Assembly (NCBI RefSeq): GCF_024189295.1 | Contig: NZ_JAIZEN010000007.1 | Location: forward strand, 1-64,000 | DNA from: Halobacillus sp. A1 | Lineage (GTDB): Bacteria; Bacillota; Bacilli; Bacillales; Halobacillaceae | Length of the DNA stretch: 64,000 bases | Direction: 5' to 3' | Shown here: positions 43,340-52,465 of the stretch, in pieces | Layout: each line of letters begins with the position of its first letter | Numbering within the stretch: the first letter of the stretch is position 1 | Program-made: the position numbers and the translations under genes | Notes under the pieces: generated by a model | Database searches by the model: none | The model's input: only the letters and a program-made list of their open reading frames with translations | What the model was told of the DNA's origin: nothing

Positions 43340-44596
43340 TTATTTTTCTTCTTCTGCCTTCTTTTTCTCCTGCGCCGCTTCTTTTTTCTCTTCGGCTGCC
43401 TCTTTTTTCTCTTCTTCCGCTTCCTTCTTCTCTTCCTCGGATTCTTTGATTTGTTCATAACGCTGTCGCTGTCGGTAGCCATAAGTTGCAGATAGGACCA
43501 CATCTTCATTCTCAAGAGCCGAGCCGAGCGCACCGATGATGGTCGAAATGCTTGTCGCGGTCCACGCAATGTAGAAATAATTTATATATCCTGGATCTTC
43601 GTTTAACTGAGATTCCAGCATCCCCATCGGAATCAGCAGGATAACGGCGAAAGCAAAGAGAAGGAACAACAGGAAATAATACAAACAGACCGTAACACTT
43701 AGAGTGAGAACGGTAGCGGTATTATACAACTTCCGTAAATAACCTGCCCGCCCATTATGCGGCTTTTCCCACAAATTGTGGGCAAGGATGATCCACCCGA
43801 CCATCGCTGAAATGGATACGATGGAAAGCAGGGACATCCGCCAAATACTGTAATCATTACTGAGCATCCATAATGTCGGAAAGACGAGAGCATAGGAGCC
43901 TGTTGTAAATGCAAAAATGATCACTTTCATAAATGCAGGAAACATCGACCATGGTCTGTTGGCTCTTACCATGCCTGTCAACACGCGTATGGCGCCGCTG
44001 AAAGGCGATTTAACTGTAAATCGGACGTCGATGTTCGATTCGTCTTCATCTGGTGTTTCCCTTTTTATAGGGGAAAAACGCTCGAATCCTCGCTTTCCAA
44101 CCAGTCGCTTGGAGTTTTTATTTTTTAACTTTTTATAGTTGTCGTCATCTTTGGTCTGCAGCCTTTCTTCTGCCTGCTTTCGATCTTCTTCCGAGCTTCC
44201 AAAATACATTTCACTAACGAGCTGTAAAATCGCTTCCCGGACTCGCTTAATCATAGGGGTTGAGCCGAGACCTGGAAGACTGATCAATGCTACATCTTCC
44301 TCGACGTATGCCTCAGCAACAATCGGTTTTTTGCCTTTGAATAGCGGCAGATCGGTTAAGCAGATCGCAAAGTCCCATTCTTCTCCTGCTTTTTTATCCA
44401 ACGTTGCCTTTAAAACTTCCTCGGAGTTTTCCGTAACACCTGTAAGGGCGTCCACTCTATAATCAACGTCCCATTGATAGCTTTCATCGACATAATAGCT
44501 GAGTAAATCAGGCAATTCATGCTGCAATTTTTCTCCTATCTTATCGGGATATCCTGGTGCTGTAATTAATCCTAAAGTCTTTGTTGATTTACTCAT
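43340..44596 (-). CDS. Multi-helix membrane protein with repetitive charged tail
   Basis: A 418-residue protein: an N-terminal soluble domain (GLITAPGYPDKIGEKL, DFAICLTDLPLF, VALISLPGLGS), four to five helices in the middle (about 215-365), and a C-terminal tail of EEKKEA-type repeats likely to be coiled coil. Similar proteins in Bacillaceae have no established function. The start at 44596 follows GAGGTG by 6 bases. It is monocistronic. Confidence 0.75.
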   Translation of the reverse strand: MSKSTKTLGLITAPGYPDKIGEKLQHELPDLLSYYVDESYQWDVDYRVDALTGVTENSEEVLKATLDKKAGEEWDFAICLTDLPLFKGKKPIVAEAYVEEDVALISLPGLGSTPMIKRVREAILQLVSEMYFGSSEEDRKQAEERLQTKDDDNYKKLKNKNSKRLVGKRGFERFSPIKRETPDEDESNIDVRFTVKSPFSGAIRVLTGMVRANRPWSMFPAFMKVIIFAFTTGSYALVFPTLWMLSNDYSIWRMSLLSIVSISAMVGWIILAHNLWEKPHNGRAGYLRKLYNTATVLTLSVTVCLYYFLLFLLFAFAVILLIPMGMLESQLNEDPGYINYFYIAWTATSISTIIGALGSALENEDVVLSATYGYRQRQRYEQIKESEEEKKEAEEEKKEAAEEKKEAAQEKKKAEEEK

Positions 44597-44787
44597 CATG
44601 TTCACCTCTGGTCAATTTGCAATTTATTATTCTAATACTATATAGCCAAAATAAAATTATTTAAACGACAAATTGTGAGTGTTTTTTCTAAAATGTGAGG
44701 TCAACACTTCAAGTAGTAGAAGATGAAGCTGAATGGTGGCAAAAAAATATAAAGATTCACCTCAGAAATCAATGAAGAAATCGAATC

Positions 44788-44925
44788 TATTACTCGCCCC
44801 ATTTTAATGTGAAAACGGGGGATGTAAATAATTTTGAAGCTCTGGTAAGATGGAACCATCCACGGCTTGGACTGATCTTCGCATTGGAACTCGACCAAAG
44901 CTTAATTGTTAATAAGGAAGGGTAA
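44788..44925 (+). pseudogene. EAL-domain (c-di-GMP phosphodiesterase) remnant
   Basis: A 45-codon open stretch reads YYSPHFNVKTGDVNNFEALV and RWNHPRLGLIFALELDQ, then stops. It matches the EAL signature YQPxxNxxTGxxxxxEALVRWxHPxxGxI. The GGDEF part and most of the EAL domain are absent, so it is a dead fragment between 44596 and 44966. Confidence 0.6.
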
Positions 44926-44965
44926 TAGAAAAAGAGCTGAAATCCCCTGGGTGAAGGAGGCTTCC

Positions 44966-45427
44966 ATGAAAGGTAGAACACGAAGTTATGTAATTATCGC
45001 TATTATTATCCTCGTCATCTTTTTTTCATTAAAAACATTGAACGACTATAGAGAGAAAAACTTAGTGGATGTGATCCGTTATCACCCGGAAGATTATCAG
45101 TCTTTAGGATTTACGAATGACAGAGGAAACGTCTCCAGCGATCAAGTATATGAATGGTGGAGTGATGACAAGGAATCTGCGGACGAGCTGATAGAGTTCT
45201 TAAGACAGTACCGTGTGAAAAAAATTAAATATGAAAAATTTGAAGAGAGACTTACTAAAGAAGAAAGTTTTGAATTTGCATTCCGTCATTCCAATGCGAA
45301 TCCGGTGACAGGAATGGTAATGGAGAATGTAATACATATGTACAATGAAGGTTATTATGAAGTCGTGAACGGCCCTGTGGATATGGAATGGATTGAAGAG
45401 TACTCTGAAACTCAAGAGCAAGAATGA
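44966..45427 (+). CDS. Membrane-anchored extracytoplasmic protein, unknown
   Basis: A 153-residue protein with an N-terminal helix at about residues 7-25 after a short basic stretch, followed by an extracytoplasmic acidic domain with HPEDYQSLGF and YRVKKIKYEKF. GAAGGAGG precedes the ATG at 44966. It is 25 bp upstream of the ABC ATPase gene, so may be cotranscribed. Confidence 0.65.
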   Translation: MKGRTRSYVIIAIIILVIFFSLKTLNDYREKNLVDVIRYHPEDYQSLGFTNDRGNVSSDQVYEWWSDDKESADELIEFLRQYRVKKIKYEKFEERLTKEESFEFAFRHSNANPVTGMVMENVIHMYNEGYYEVVNGPVDMEWIEEYSETQEQE

Positions 45428-45452
45428 TATTGGCGAAAAGGAGTCATTCATA

Positions 45453-46229
45453 ATGGTATTGAACATGGAGAACGTTTCTCTTAGAAGAGGCGATCGATGG
45501 ATTCTTAAGAATATAAACTGGCAGATTGAAAAAGGACAGCACTGGGTGCTTCTCGGGCTGAATGGATCAGGAAAAACGTTTCTGTTGAACTTGATGAATG
45601 CCTACACATTTGCCACAAAAGGAGAAATTAATGTACTGGGTATGCAATTCGGTAAGACGTACCTTGCCGAACGTCTCCGTCAGCAGATCGGCTTTGTTTC
45701 CTCAGCAATACAGCAAAAAATCCATCAAGACGATAATGCGTTTCAAGTCGTATTAAGCGGTGCCTTCGCCTCTATTGGTCTTTACGAACGCCCGACCGAT
45801 GAAATGAGAGAAAAGGCGATATCTTTACTTGAGGACCTGGGATGCATTGAGTATGCCAACCGAAATTATGAAACTCTGTCTCAAGGCGAAAGACAAAGAG
45901 TTCTCATAGCCCGGGCATTGATGGCGCAGCCTTCCCTGCTGATTCTCGACGAGCCGACCAACGGATTGGACTTCATCGCACGCGAAAAACTGCTCGATTC
46001 CATTGAAAACATCACAAAAAAACCGGACGCCCCAACGATGATTTATGTCACTCATCATGTAGAAGAAATCTTACCGCTCTTCCATCAAACGCTATTACTT
46101 AAAGATGGAGAAGTCTTTGATTCAGGAGAGACCCCTGAGATGATTACGAGTTCTCAGCTTTCTCGTTTTTTTGATTTACCTGTTGAGGTGAGCTGGCACA
46201 ATCATCGTCCGTTTCTTTCGAAATTATAA
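45453..46229 (+). CDS. ABC transporter ATP-binding protein, YlmA-like
   Basis: A 258-residue ABC ATPase. Walker A is GLNGSGKTFLL, the signature is LSQGERQRVLIARAL, and Walker B is LLILDEPTNGLDF. The order and the NINWQIEKGQHWVLLGLNGSGK stretch resemble YlmA of Bacillus subtilis. No permease gene is adjacent, as is usual for YlmA-type proteins. AAAAGGAGTC precedes the ATG. Confidence 0.85.
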   Translation: MVLNMENVSLRRGDRWILKNINWQIEKGQHWVLLGLNGSGKTFLLNLMNAYTFATKGEINVLGMQFGKTYLAERLRQQIGFVSSAIQQKIHQDDNAFQVVLSGAFASIGLYERPTDEMREKAISLLEDLGCIEYANRNYETLSQGERQRVLIARALMAQPSLLILDEPTNGLDFIAREKLLDSIENITKKPDAPTMIYVTHHVEEILPLFHQTLLLKDGEVFDSGETPEMITSSQLSRFFDLPVEVSWHNHRPFLSKL

Positions 46230-46439
46230 AACAGTAGCTTCTTAAAAAGTCCCATCATATGGCCTTTTCTATTTATCTACTAAAACAGTACATGAATTCC
46301 ACAATCGGCACATGCTCTCGTCTATACCAGATAGATGTTTTTACATAATCTATTAGAAGACAAGATTAAGGTAGATTTACGCAGTTTTATTTTGCAGTAT
46401 TCTTAATATTGTCTGAAGTAAATAGGGGAGATAAAAAGT

Positions 46440-47270
46440 ATGAATAAATATAATGGAAATGAATCCAAAGGTTCATTTCCCAACCATAATAACCGTTGTG
46501 ACGAAGCTAAAACGCTCCAAGTACACTGTAATAACTTAAATCTAGGAGGGGGATATTATTTGCCGGTCGCGCTGGCTGATGTAGAATTTCAAGCGTTAGT
46601 CGAAGCCGAGATAGAGCTTCCAACTTGTGCGCGGGAAATCAAAAATGTACGAAGGAATGTTTCTCTTACACAATGTGAAGCTATTCGTTCTATCACTTTT
46701 GGCGGTTTCTATTCCACCATCAATGTATTTGTGTCCGGAGTGATTCATAAAAACATTCAATATGTGGAAGATTGTGATGGCTACGTGCGGGATTACTCGG
46801 TGGATGTTCCTTTCAGCTGCAATCAGGCAGTGCGAGTACCGTTTTTTGATACACCTAGGGCCGAACTGAGCCAGAAATCGACGGCAACTGGTGAAAAAAT
46901 ATTTATTGATAAGAAAGGACACCACGGAGATCCTGAAAAATCAGGCGGTGTAACATTTGAATATTATAATGAACCGATCGAATGCCGACTGTTGTTCAGC
47001 GCTGTCAATGATCTAGACTTGTATAAGGATTATAATAGAAGAGGAAATTTTGATAAGATTACCGAAAAAGCAGAAGTTGTTTTGATCTTTAAACTGTTGC
47101 AATCCCGCCAGTTCCCTTTCTTTCCGTGCGGAGAAGAAGGTGCTGCACAGACCGGTGGAGAGTTGAGTCAGAATCAAGTAGCTGAATCTGCTCAATTGCC
47201 AGGGGAAACACCACAAGATGAAAACGCAGCAGAACGAATCAACAATATAATAAAACGACTCGGATATTAA
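46440..47270 (+). CDS. CsxC/BC_2427-like spore surface protein (DUF3794-like)
   Basis: A 276-residue protein with the pattern LPVALADVEFQALVEAEIEL, 'ITFGGFYSTINVFVSGVIHK', and CNQAVRVPF, like the exosporium-associated CsxC and related BC_2427 proteins that contain SipL/SPOCS-like folds. The C-terminus is variable, with a QTGGELSQNQVAESAQ linker. GGGAGATAAAAAGT precedes the ATG. It indicates a spore-forming host. Location at the spore surface is inferred from family. Confidence 0.7.
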   Translation: MNKYNGNESKGSFPNHNNRCDEAKTLQVHCNNLNLGGGYYLPVALADVEFQALVEAEIELPTCAREIKNVRRNVSLTQCEAIRSITFGGFYSTINVFVSGVIHKNIQYVEDCDGYVRDYSVDVPFSCNQAVRVPFFDTPRAELSQKSTATGEKIFIDKKGHHGDPEKSGGVTFEYYNEPIECRLLFSAVNDLDLYKDYNRRGNFDKITEKAEVVLIFKLLQSRQFPFFPCGEEGAAQTGGELSQNQVAESAQLPGETPQDENAAERINNIIKRLGY

Positions 47271-47324
47271 ACAGGCAATTTAATAATATACAGCAGGAAA
47301 CTTAGTTACTCTTTTTTATTTATA

Positions 47325-47354
47325 AACCCAGATCTTTTTTAAAAGATCTGGGTT
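47325..47354 (+). terminator. Rho-independent terminator of the CsxC-like gene
   Basis: AACCCAGATCTTTT and its complement pair around TT, followed by TTCAT. The rest of the 310-bp gap shows no gene. Confidence 0.8.
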
Positions 47355-47580
47355 TTCATTTATGGTGCTGATGAAGTTAGAGAAAATTGTAATTAATATG
47401 GAAAATTATTGAATTATGTTACTGGTTTTGCAATAATTTATGTGAAACTTTAATCCTGCAACTTAATTTAGCTTTGAAAGTATGTTAACGCAGTTGGAAT
47501 CTATAAGTGGAAAAAAGTATAACAATTGAAAACTAAAATAAAAAGCAGATGTACTTTAGCTTAATGAGGAGGGTTTAACT

Positions 47581-47856
47581 ATGAAACTCACTAAATTTGC
47601 AATGATCGGAACTGTAATTTATTTAACTTTGTTTTTGATTGATTATTTAACCGCTTTATATTCAATAGGTGAATCAGGAATGTATCATTCTTTGTTAGGT
47701 CTGCGGATCGACCTGAGGATGAACGAGGAAGAATTATTCACTACGTTTTCTTTAACTCCAAAAGTCCTCTTCACTTATATTTTATGGATGGTGTTAGTAT
47801 GGCTGGTATTTATGATTGTAAAAAAAAGGAATCATAGACGCCCCATCTATAAATGA
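47581..47856 (+). CDS. Two-helix membrane protein, unknown
   Basis: A 91-residue protein with helices at about 6-26 and 62-82 and a loop with LGLRIDLRMNEEE. GAGGAGGGTTTAAC precedes the ATG. It is monocistronic with its own terminator. No family recognised. Confidence 0.65.
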   Translation: MKLTKFAMIGTVIYLTLFLIDYLTALYSIGESGMYHSLLGLRIDLRMNEEELFTTFSLTPKVLFTYILWMVLVWLVFMIVKKRNHRRPIYK

Positions 47857-47870
47857 TCAGTTGAAAGCAA

Positions 47871-47906
47871 AGTAAAGGGCCCCGCGATTAAGCTGGGCCC
47901 TTTACT
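47871..47906 (+). terminator. Rho-independent terminator
   Basis: AGTAAAGGGCCC and GGGCCCTTTACT pair perfectly around 12 nt. Confidence 0.8.
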
Positions 47907-48096
47907 ACACGAAGTCATTATCTACATTACTTCACCAAATTGGTTAGAAATGTGAAGTGATAGGTCACTTTAAATTGTAATACAGTTCCTCTTTAATGTA
48001 AACACGCTTTAAAGAATTAAAGTGAAACAGGAAAATAGGATTACGAATAGCCCTTTGAAGGTGTGAAGCAGTGTACCAGCAGAAAGTGGTGATGGG

Positions 48097-48365
48097 ATGA
48101 CATGTGCAAAACTAATGATTCAAATTGCCTTTATTTTGCAGGTAGTATGGATAGGTATGTTTTTAACTAACTTTCTTGGATGGATGGTTCAAAGAGTGAG
48201 TTGCTCCAGGATATCGTATCGATAGGCATTCCTGCTGTGGGAATGATAATTTGCGTAGTCTACATGATGAAAAGAAAATTTATTGGTTTAGCTTATATTA
48301 CCATATCTTTATCTATAACGATTCTTTGCCTCTGGGTGTTAGTTTCCGGCATAAATGACATGTGA
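48097..48365 (+). pseudogene. Small membrane protein, probably frameshifted
   Basis: ATG 48097 opens MTCAKLMIQIAFILQVV with a helix, then FLTNFLGWMVQR and a stop at 48223-48225. The next frame, from about 48180, continues MDGSKSELLQDIVSIGIPAV and two more helices to 48365. Joined near 48180 they form a three-helix protein of about 89 residues. Two overlapping genes are less likely because the second ATG has no ribosome binding site. Confidence 0.4.
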
Positions 48366-48473
48366 AGGCTCGATATTTGAATGCGCAGTCTTGACTGTCC
48401 GGCCGATTGAAGTACATTCCTTCGGGCTGTTGCATAGGATGATTTTATAAATCTGTAGAAGGGAATGAAGAGG

Positions 48474-49388
48474 ATGTACTATGCACCTTATACGTATTCC
48501 TATCCTTATTATGCCGGGGCTCCTGTGTATAACTCTGACTCCATGTCGAGAAATTATCAAGGGAATAATGATCAAGCAGCCGAAGCAATTCTTGCTGGAA
48601 TAAAAGGAGAAGCAACGGCAGTCGAATGCTACAAGCGACTGGCCAAACTTGCTCCCAATCAAAATCATAAAAATGAAATCCTTCAAGTTTTACAAAATGA
48701 AAAAAATCGTTTGCAGCAATTCAAGGACTTGTACGTATCGCTTACGGGACGGCAGCCTCAATACAATACTGAAAAAATTACGTTCAACAGTTACCAGGAG
48801 GGGCTGCGAAAAGCTTATGACATAGCTGTTAAAGATTATGGGGAGTATCGTAACAGCAGCTTACTTACTCAACATTCACCTTTGCGAGATGTATTTATGC
48901 ACGCCTGTAATGATGAGATGACGCACGCCACCCGTTTCAGCTCGTTATATTCTCATCATGCCAGAAGAATTGAGTTGGAAGATTATGGTGGTGAACCGTT
49001 TGTTTTGAACATTGATGAAGCGACCAAACAAAATGACACGTTCCGAACCGCGTTATGGACGGGTGACCATTTACAGGTGACCTTGATGAGTATCGATGTC
49101 GGAGATGATATTGGTCTGGAACGTCATGCAACGGTTGATCAATTTCTGCGCATTGAAGAGGGGCAGGGGCTGGTGCAGATGGGGGATCGGAGAGATCAGT
49201 TAGATTTCGAGGCGGAGGTCTCTGATGACTTTGCGATCATGGTTCCTGCTGGGAAATGGCATAATTTAACCAATACAGGAGATCAGCCGCTCAAGCTTTA
49301 CTCCATTTATGCGCCGCCTGAGCACCCTTATGGTACGGTACATGAAACGAAAGCTGATGCCATCGCAGCTGAGGGACATGAGGGTTGA
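48474..49388 (+). CDS. Ferritin-like plus cupin fusion protein
   Basis: A 304-residue protein. The first 25 residues are Tyr- and Pro-rich (YYAPYTYSYPYYAG). A ferritin-like four-helix part follows (about 35-150), with GEATAVECYKRL and HACNDEMTHATRF supplying Glu and His iron ligands. The C-terminal part (about 175-290) is a cupin: ERHATVDQFLRIEEGQG and 'MVPAGKWHNLTNTGD'. Family relatives may be spore coat or stress proteins. ATG 48474 follows AAGGGA by 9 bases. Confidence 0.8.
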   Translation: MYYAPYTYSYPYYAGAPVYNSDSMSRNYQGNNDQAAEAILAGIKGEATAVECYKRLAKLAPNQNHKNEILQVLQNEKNRLQQFKDLYVSLTGRQPQYNTEKITFNSYQEGLRKAYDIAVKDYGEYRNSSLLTQHSPLRDVFMHACNDEMTHATRFSSLYSHHARRIELEDYGGEPFVLNIDEATKQNDTFRTALWTGDHLQVTLMSIDVGDDIGLERHATVDQFLRIEEGQGLVQMGDRRDQLDFEAEVSDDFAIMVPAGKWHNLTNTGDQPLKLYSIYAPPEHPYGTVHETKADAIAAEGHEG

Positions 49389-49541
49389 TAATTGTATTAC
49401 GTCTTTAAGAGTCCTTTTGTAAGTCGAGAGGACTTTTTTGTGTGAAAACAGCTAAAAGATAAATTTAAGGATATCTCTCAGTTAATATTGAATTGGATCT
49501 AATATTTTGAAATAATTGACAAAAAGAAAAGGGGGAAAACG

Positions 49542-49766
49542 ATGATTTATTGCATAGTGTTCCTCATCTTATTTGCCGAATTATTTTATATCATACAAGG
49601 GCTAACCTGGTGGGCCATCAACCTGTTTATGGGGGAAGAGCTTACGGGTTTGTACATTTTCTTCAACTTTGCCGTACCCATAGCCGTTACTTTATTTGCA
49701 GGGTGGATAGTTTATTATTTAACGAACACTGTCACTCTTCTATTTAAAAGAGTAGAGCGCAGATAA
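49542..49766 (+). CDS. Two-helix membrane protein, unknown
   Basis: A 74-residue protein with helices at about 2-24 and 38-62. GGGGGAAAACG precedes the ATG. It is convergent with the membrane protein gene at 49801. No family recognised. Confidence 0.6.
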   Translation: MIYCIVFLILFAELFYIIQGLTWWAINLFMGEELTGLYIFFNFAVPIAVTLFAGWIVYYLTNTVTLLFKRVERR

Positions 49767-49800
49767 AGAACGCCCCTAATCATTGATAGGAACTTACGTT

Positions 49801-50376
49801 TTAAATGGATTTTCTGCGATAGATGACAGTTGAAATCAACAGCAGACAAGCTGTGGCTCCTGCTGCAGGAAACAAGACTGTCGTTATTGAATAGTGCTCT
49901 AAGGCTATGATGGATAATGCATTTCGCACCATGAACAAGAAAAAGAAGGTCACATTTTCCTGATAGGGCTGATGATAGGCTTTCCTTAATGTCGGCGCAA
50001 ATCCTAGAACTTCTACCGTACTCAAAATCAGCACGGTCCAAAGCGGGTCTGAGGTCAAGTACCAAAAAGGCAGCGAAATTAGAGCCATAATAAAGAAGAG
50101 CCAGTCCACTCTTTCGATGACCACTTCCGATTTTTTAAAATAAGCGAGAACGGCTACATATATCGTCAGTACCCCTGATATTCCAATCGGCCAAGCCCCG
50201 GCTCCTCCGCCATCCTGCACTTGTGCGAAGTAAACTACAAGCGTAACCACCGACCATATCACCCAAGAAAATACATGCGGTTTGATCGTTCCGCGCAATA
50301 TGTCTCTAATATAAGGGTAAAAGCCGATCAGCGTTAAGATGATGGCAAATAAACTTATGATTACATTACTGGTCAT
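49801..50376 (-). CDS. PQ-loop-like membrane protein
   Basis: A 191-residue membrane protein with about six to seven helices. The N-terminal part has 'FYPYIRDILRGTIKPHVFSW', which recalls the PQ-loop/SWEET pattern YxxxxxxGxxxPxxxS, and the second half has 'EVLGFAPTLRKAYHQPYQEN' with a similar layout, so it is probably an internal duplication. Start 50376 follows AGGTGAGAG by 6 bases. Function unknown. Confidence 0.7.
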   Translation of the reverse strand: MTSNVIISLFAIILTLIGFYPYIRDILRGTIKPHVFSWVIWSVVTLVVYFAQVQDGGGAGAWPIGISGVLTIYVAVLAYFKKSEVVIERVDWLFFIMALISLPFWYLTSDPLWTVLILSTVEVLGFAPTLRKAYHQPYQENVTFFFLFMVRNALSIIALEHYSITTVLFPAAGATACLLLISTVIYRRKSI

Positions 50377-50529
50377 CAAGCTCTCACCTGCCCTTACTTG
50401 AACATCTTATATCAACGGAGGTGTTCACAACGATCCTGCCATTTATGGGTAAGCTTACCGAAGAATAATGAGCGATGCAATAGTTGGAAATGGTGCTAAG
50501 GCGCATCATTGCATTTTTTATAATCACAT

Positions 50530-50556
50530 TTGACACATTTTCACAAATCGTATAAA
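50530..50556 (+). promoter_or_regulatory. Sigma-A-type promoter of the ABC-F leader
   Basis: TTGACA at 50530-50535 and TATAAA at 50551-50556 with a 15-bp spacer; TAAAGT at 50553 would give 17 bp. Transcription would begin near 50563, giving a leader of about 280 nt before the ABC-F gene. Confidence 0.6.
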
Positions 50557-50595
50557 GTAACTGTAAATAAAAAAACGGAAGGGTGACCCAACTAC

Positions 50596-50607
50596 ATGAA
50601 GTACTAA
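50596..50607 (+). CDS. Three-codon leader ORF (MKY)
   Basis: ATG AAG TAC TAA with GGAAGGGTGA 9 bases upstream. Tiny leader ORFs of this size precede ABC-F genes whose expression responds to ribosome-targeting antibiotics (lmo0919 and vmlR types). Ribosome stalling here would permit the antiterminator downstream. Confidence 0.6.
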   Translation: MKY

Positions 50608-50693
50608 TCCTATTTTACGAAAGCAAAGAATTGAAGGTTTGTTGTTCAGCAGAGGATCGTTTCTGCTTTATTTTTACTGCCTTCATTCGGAGT

Positions 50694-50808
50694 TTTCAGA
50701 ATAGGATTGGGATTTCTATAGTTGAACCTTAAGGGAGCCATCTCTCTTTTTGGTGTCCACCTATACCTGAGCCCCCTATTCTGAAACACGAGATAGGGGG
50801 CTTTTTTT
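50694..50808 (+). promoter_or_regulatory. Transcription attenuator of the ABC-F gene
   Basis: The terminator is GCCCCCTAT (50771-50779) with ATAGGGGGC (50793-50801), followed by seven T. The upstream segment TTTCAGAATAGG (50694-50705) is exactly complementary to CCTATTCTGAAA (50775-50786), the 5' part of the terminator, so it forms a mutually exclusive antiterminator. The terminator ends 35 bp before the gene start, a classic attenuation layout. Confidence 0.8.
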
Positions 50809-50842
50809 GTCCCCGGAAATTGAGAAAATAGGGGATGATGTT

Positions 50843-52411
50843 ATGTATATTTTAGAAGCACGGAATGTAAAACATTATGTGAAAGACCGTTTGATTTTAG
50901 ATATCGATCATATTCAAATTCATAATAATGATCGCATTGGTTTAGTGGGTCATAATGGAAGTGGGAAAACGACGTTATTGAACGTATTAGCAGGTAATTT
51001 ACAGTCCGAACAAGGAGAAGTCACCCAGCATGTGCAAACGGAACTACTGCCGCAGCTGAAAAGGACAGATACGAGTAAAAGCGGCGGGGAAGTAACACAG
51101 GAATACATTAACCAGGCGCTGGTTAAGGCTCCGGGACTTTTACTGGCAGATGAGCCGACGACTCATCTGGATACGGCGCATATGGAATGGATTGAAAAGA
51201 AACTTCTACAATGGAACGGCGCCTTTGTGCTGGTGTCCCACGACCGGGCTTTTCTTGATGCCGTTTGTACAGCCATATGGGAATTGGAAGAAGGAAAAAT
51301 AAAAGTGTATCCAGGTAATTATAGTCAGTATGAGGATCAGAAAGAGTTAGAACACCGCCAGCAGCAAGCCGCATATGAAAAATATGAATCTCAGAAAAAG
51401 CAGTTGGAAGAAGCTTTGAAAGCAAAAGAAAGGAAAGCGGATAAAGCTGACAAGACCCCCAAAAATGTGAGTCGTTCAGAAGCCAGAGAGGCGAAACCTT
51501 ATTTCGCAAAAAAACAAAAGAAGCTTCAGAAAACAGGGAAAGCGATAGAAACAAGGCTGGAAAAACTGGAGAGAGTAGAAAAAGTGAAAGAAACGCCACC
51601 CATAAGGATGAATGTGCCCAATGAAGAAACGTTCAGGAATCGAATCATTCTTCGTGTCGAAGACGTTGAAGGTTTGATCGGCGAGCGAGTGTTGTGGAAA
51701 GCAACGAGTTTTCACGTGCGGGGTGGAGATAAACTAGCAATCATCGGGGCAAATGGAAGCGGCAAGTCCACGTTTTTGAAAAAAATCATCCATCAAGAGG
51801 AGGGGATGAAGGTCTCTCCTTCTATGAAAATCGGCTACTTCAGTCAGAATTTAAACATCGTTGATCTAAAGCAGTCGATTTTAGAAAATGTCAGTGAGGG
51901 TTCAAAGCAGGGTGAAACTCTGATACGGACGGTACTTGCCCGTTTGAATTTCTATAGAGATGATGTCCATAAGCTGGCAGGTATTTTAAGTGGCGGGGAA
52001 CGGGTAAAGGTAGCGCTCGCCAAATTATTTTTAAGCGATATCAATACGCTCGTTTTGGATGAACCGACGAACTTTCTTGATATTGAGGCAGCCCGCGCCC
52101 TGGAATCTTTGCTGATGGAGTACACAGGCACCGTTATTTTTGTTTCACATGACCGACGACTTATTGAAAATATAGCGACAAGAATTTTGACAATTGAGGA
52201 TAAAGAAATAGAACTGTTTGAAGGTACGTACGAACAATACAAAAACAGACAACCTCAAACGAAACGCAACAGCGAAGAAGATCGTCTACTCGTTCTTCAA
52301 ACGAAAATATCTGAAGTTCTCAGCAAACTGAGTATCGAACCGTCTGACGATTTAGAAAAGGAATTCCAGCAGTTGCTAGCGGAGAAAAGGAAACTGGAAG
52401 CAGGAGGCTGA
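50843..52411 (+). CDS. ABC-F ribosome protection protein, VmlR/Vga-like
   Basis: A 522-residue ABC-F protein with two ATPase halves and no membrane segment. Walker A motifs are GHNGSGKTTLL and GANGSGKSTFL, signatures LSGGERVKVALAKLF in the second half and a degenerate SGGEVTQEY in the first, and Walker B LLADEPTTHLD and LVLDEPTNFLD. The linker between them is charged and long (about 165-260), as in antibiotic-resistance ABC-F proteins acting at the ribosomal P site. The start at 50843 is the first ATG past the terminator, with AGGGGATG upstream. Confidence 0.9.
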   Translation: MYILEARNVKHYVKDRLILDIDHIQIHNNDRIGLVGHNGSGKTTLLNVLAGNLQSEQGEVTQHVQTELLPQLKRTDTSKSGGEVTQEYINQALVKAPGLLLADEPTTHLDTAHMEWIEKKLLQWNGAFVLVSHDRAFLDAVCTAIWELEEGKIKVYPGNYSQYEDQKELEHRQQQAAYEKYESQKKQLEEALKAKERKADKADKTPKNVSRSEAREAKPYFAKKQKKLQKTGKAIETRLEKLERVEKVKETPPIRMNVPNEETFRNRIILRVEDVEGLIGERVLWKATSFHVRGGDKLAIIGANGSGKSTFLKKIIHQEEGMKVSPSMKIGYFSQNLNIVDLKQSILENVSEGSKQGETLIRTVLARLNFYRDDVHKLAGILSGGERVKVALAKLFLSDINTLVLDEPTNFLDIEAARALESLLMEYTGTVIFVSHDRRLIENIATRILTIEDKEIELFEGTYEQYKNRQPQTKRNSEEDRLLVLQTKISEVLSKLSIEPSDDLEKEFQQLLAEKRKLEAGG

Positions 52412-52434
52412 CCAGACGATTTTCTGCATCCGAT

Positions 52435-52465
52435 AAACGCCATTTCATATGAAGTAGTGGCGTTT
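52435..52465 (+). terminator. Rho-independent terminator of the ABC-F gene
   Basis: AAACGCCA and TGGCGTTT pair around 15 nt, followed by TCTTACC. The rest of the gap 52466-52757 shows only an abortive open frame at about 52553. Confidence 0.7.

Noticed and set aside
43279-43569. Lys/Arg-rich open frame opposite the EEKKEA tail
   Set aside because: A frame shadow of the low-complexity tail of the membrane protein at 43340.
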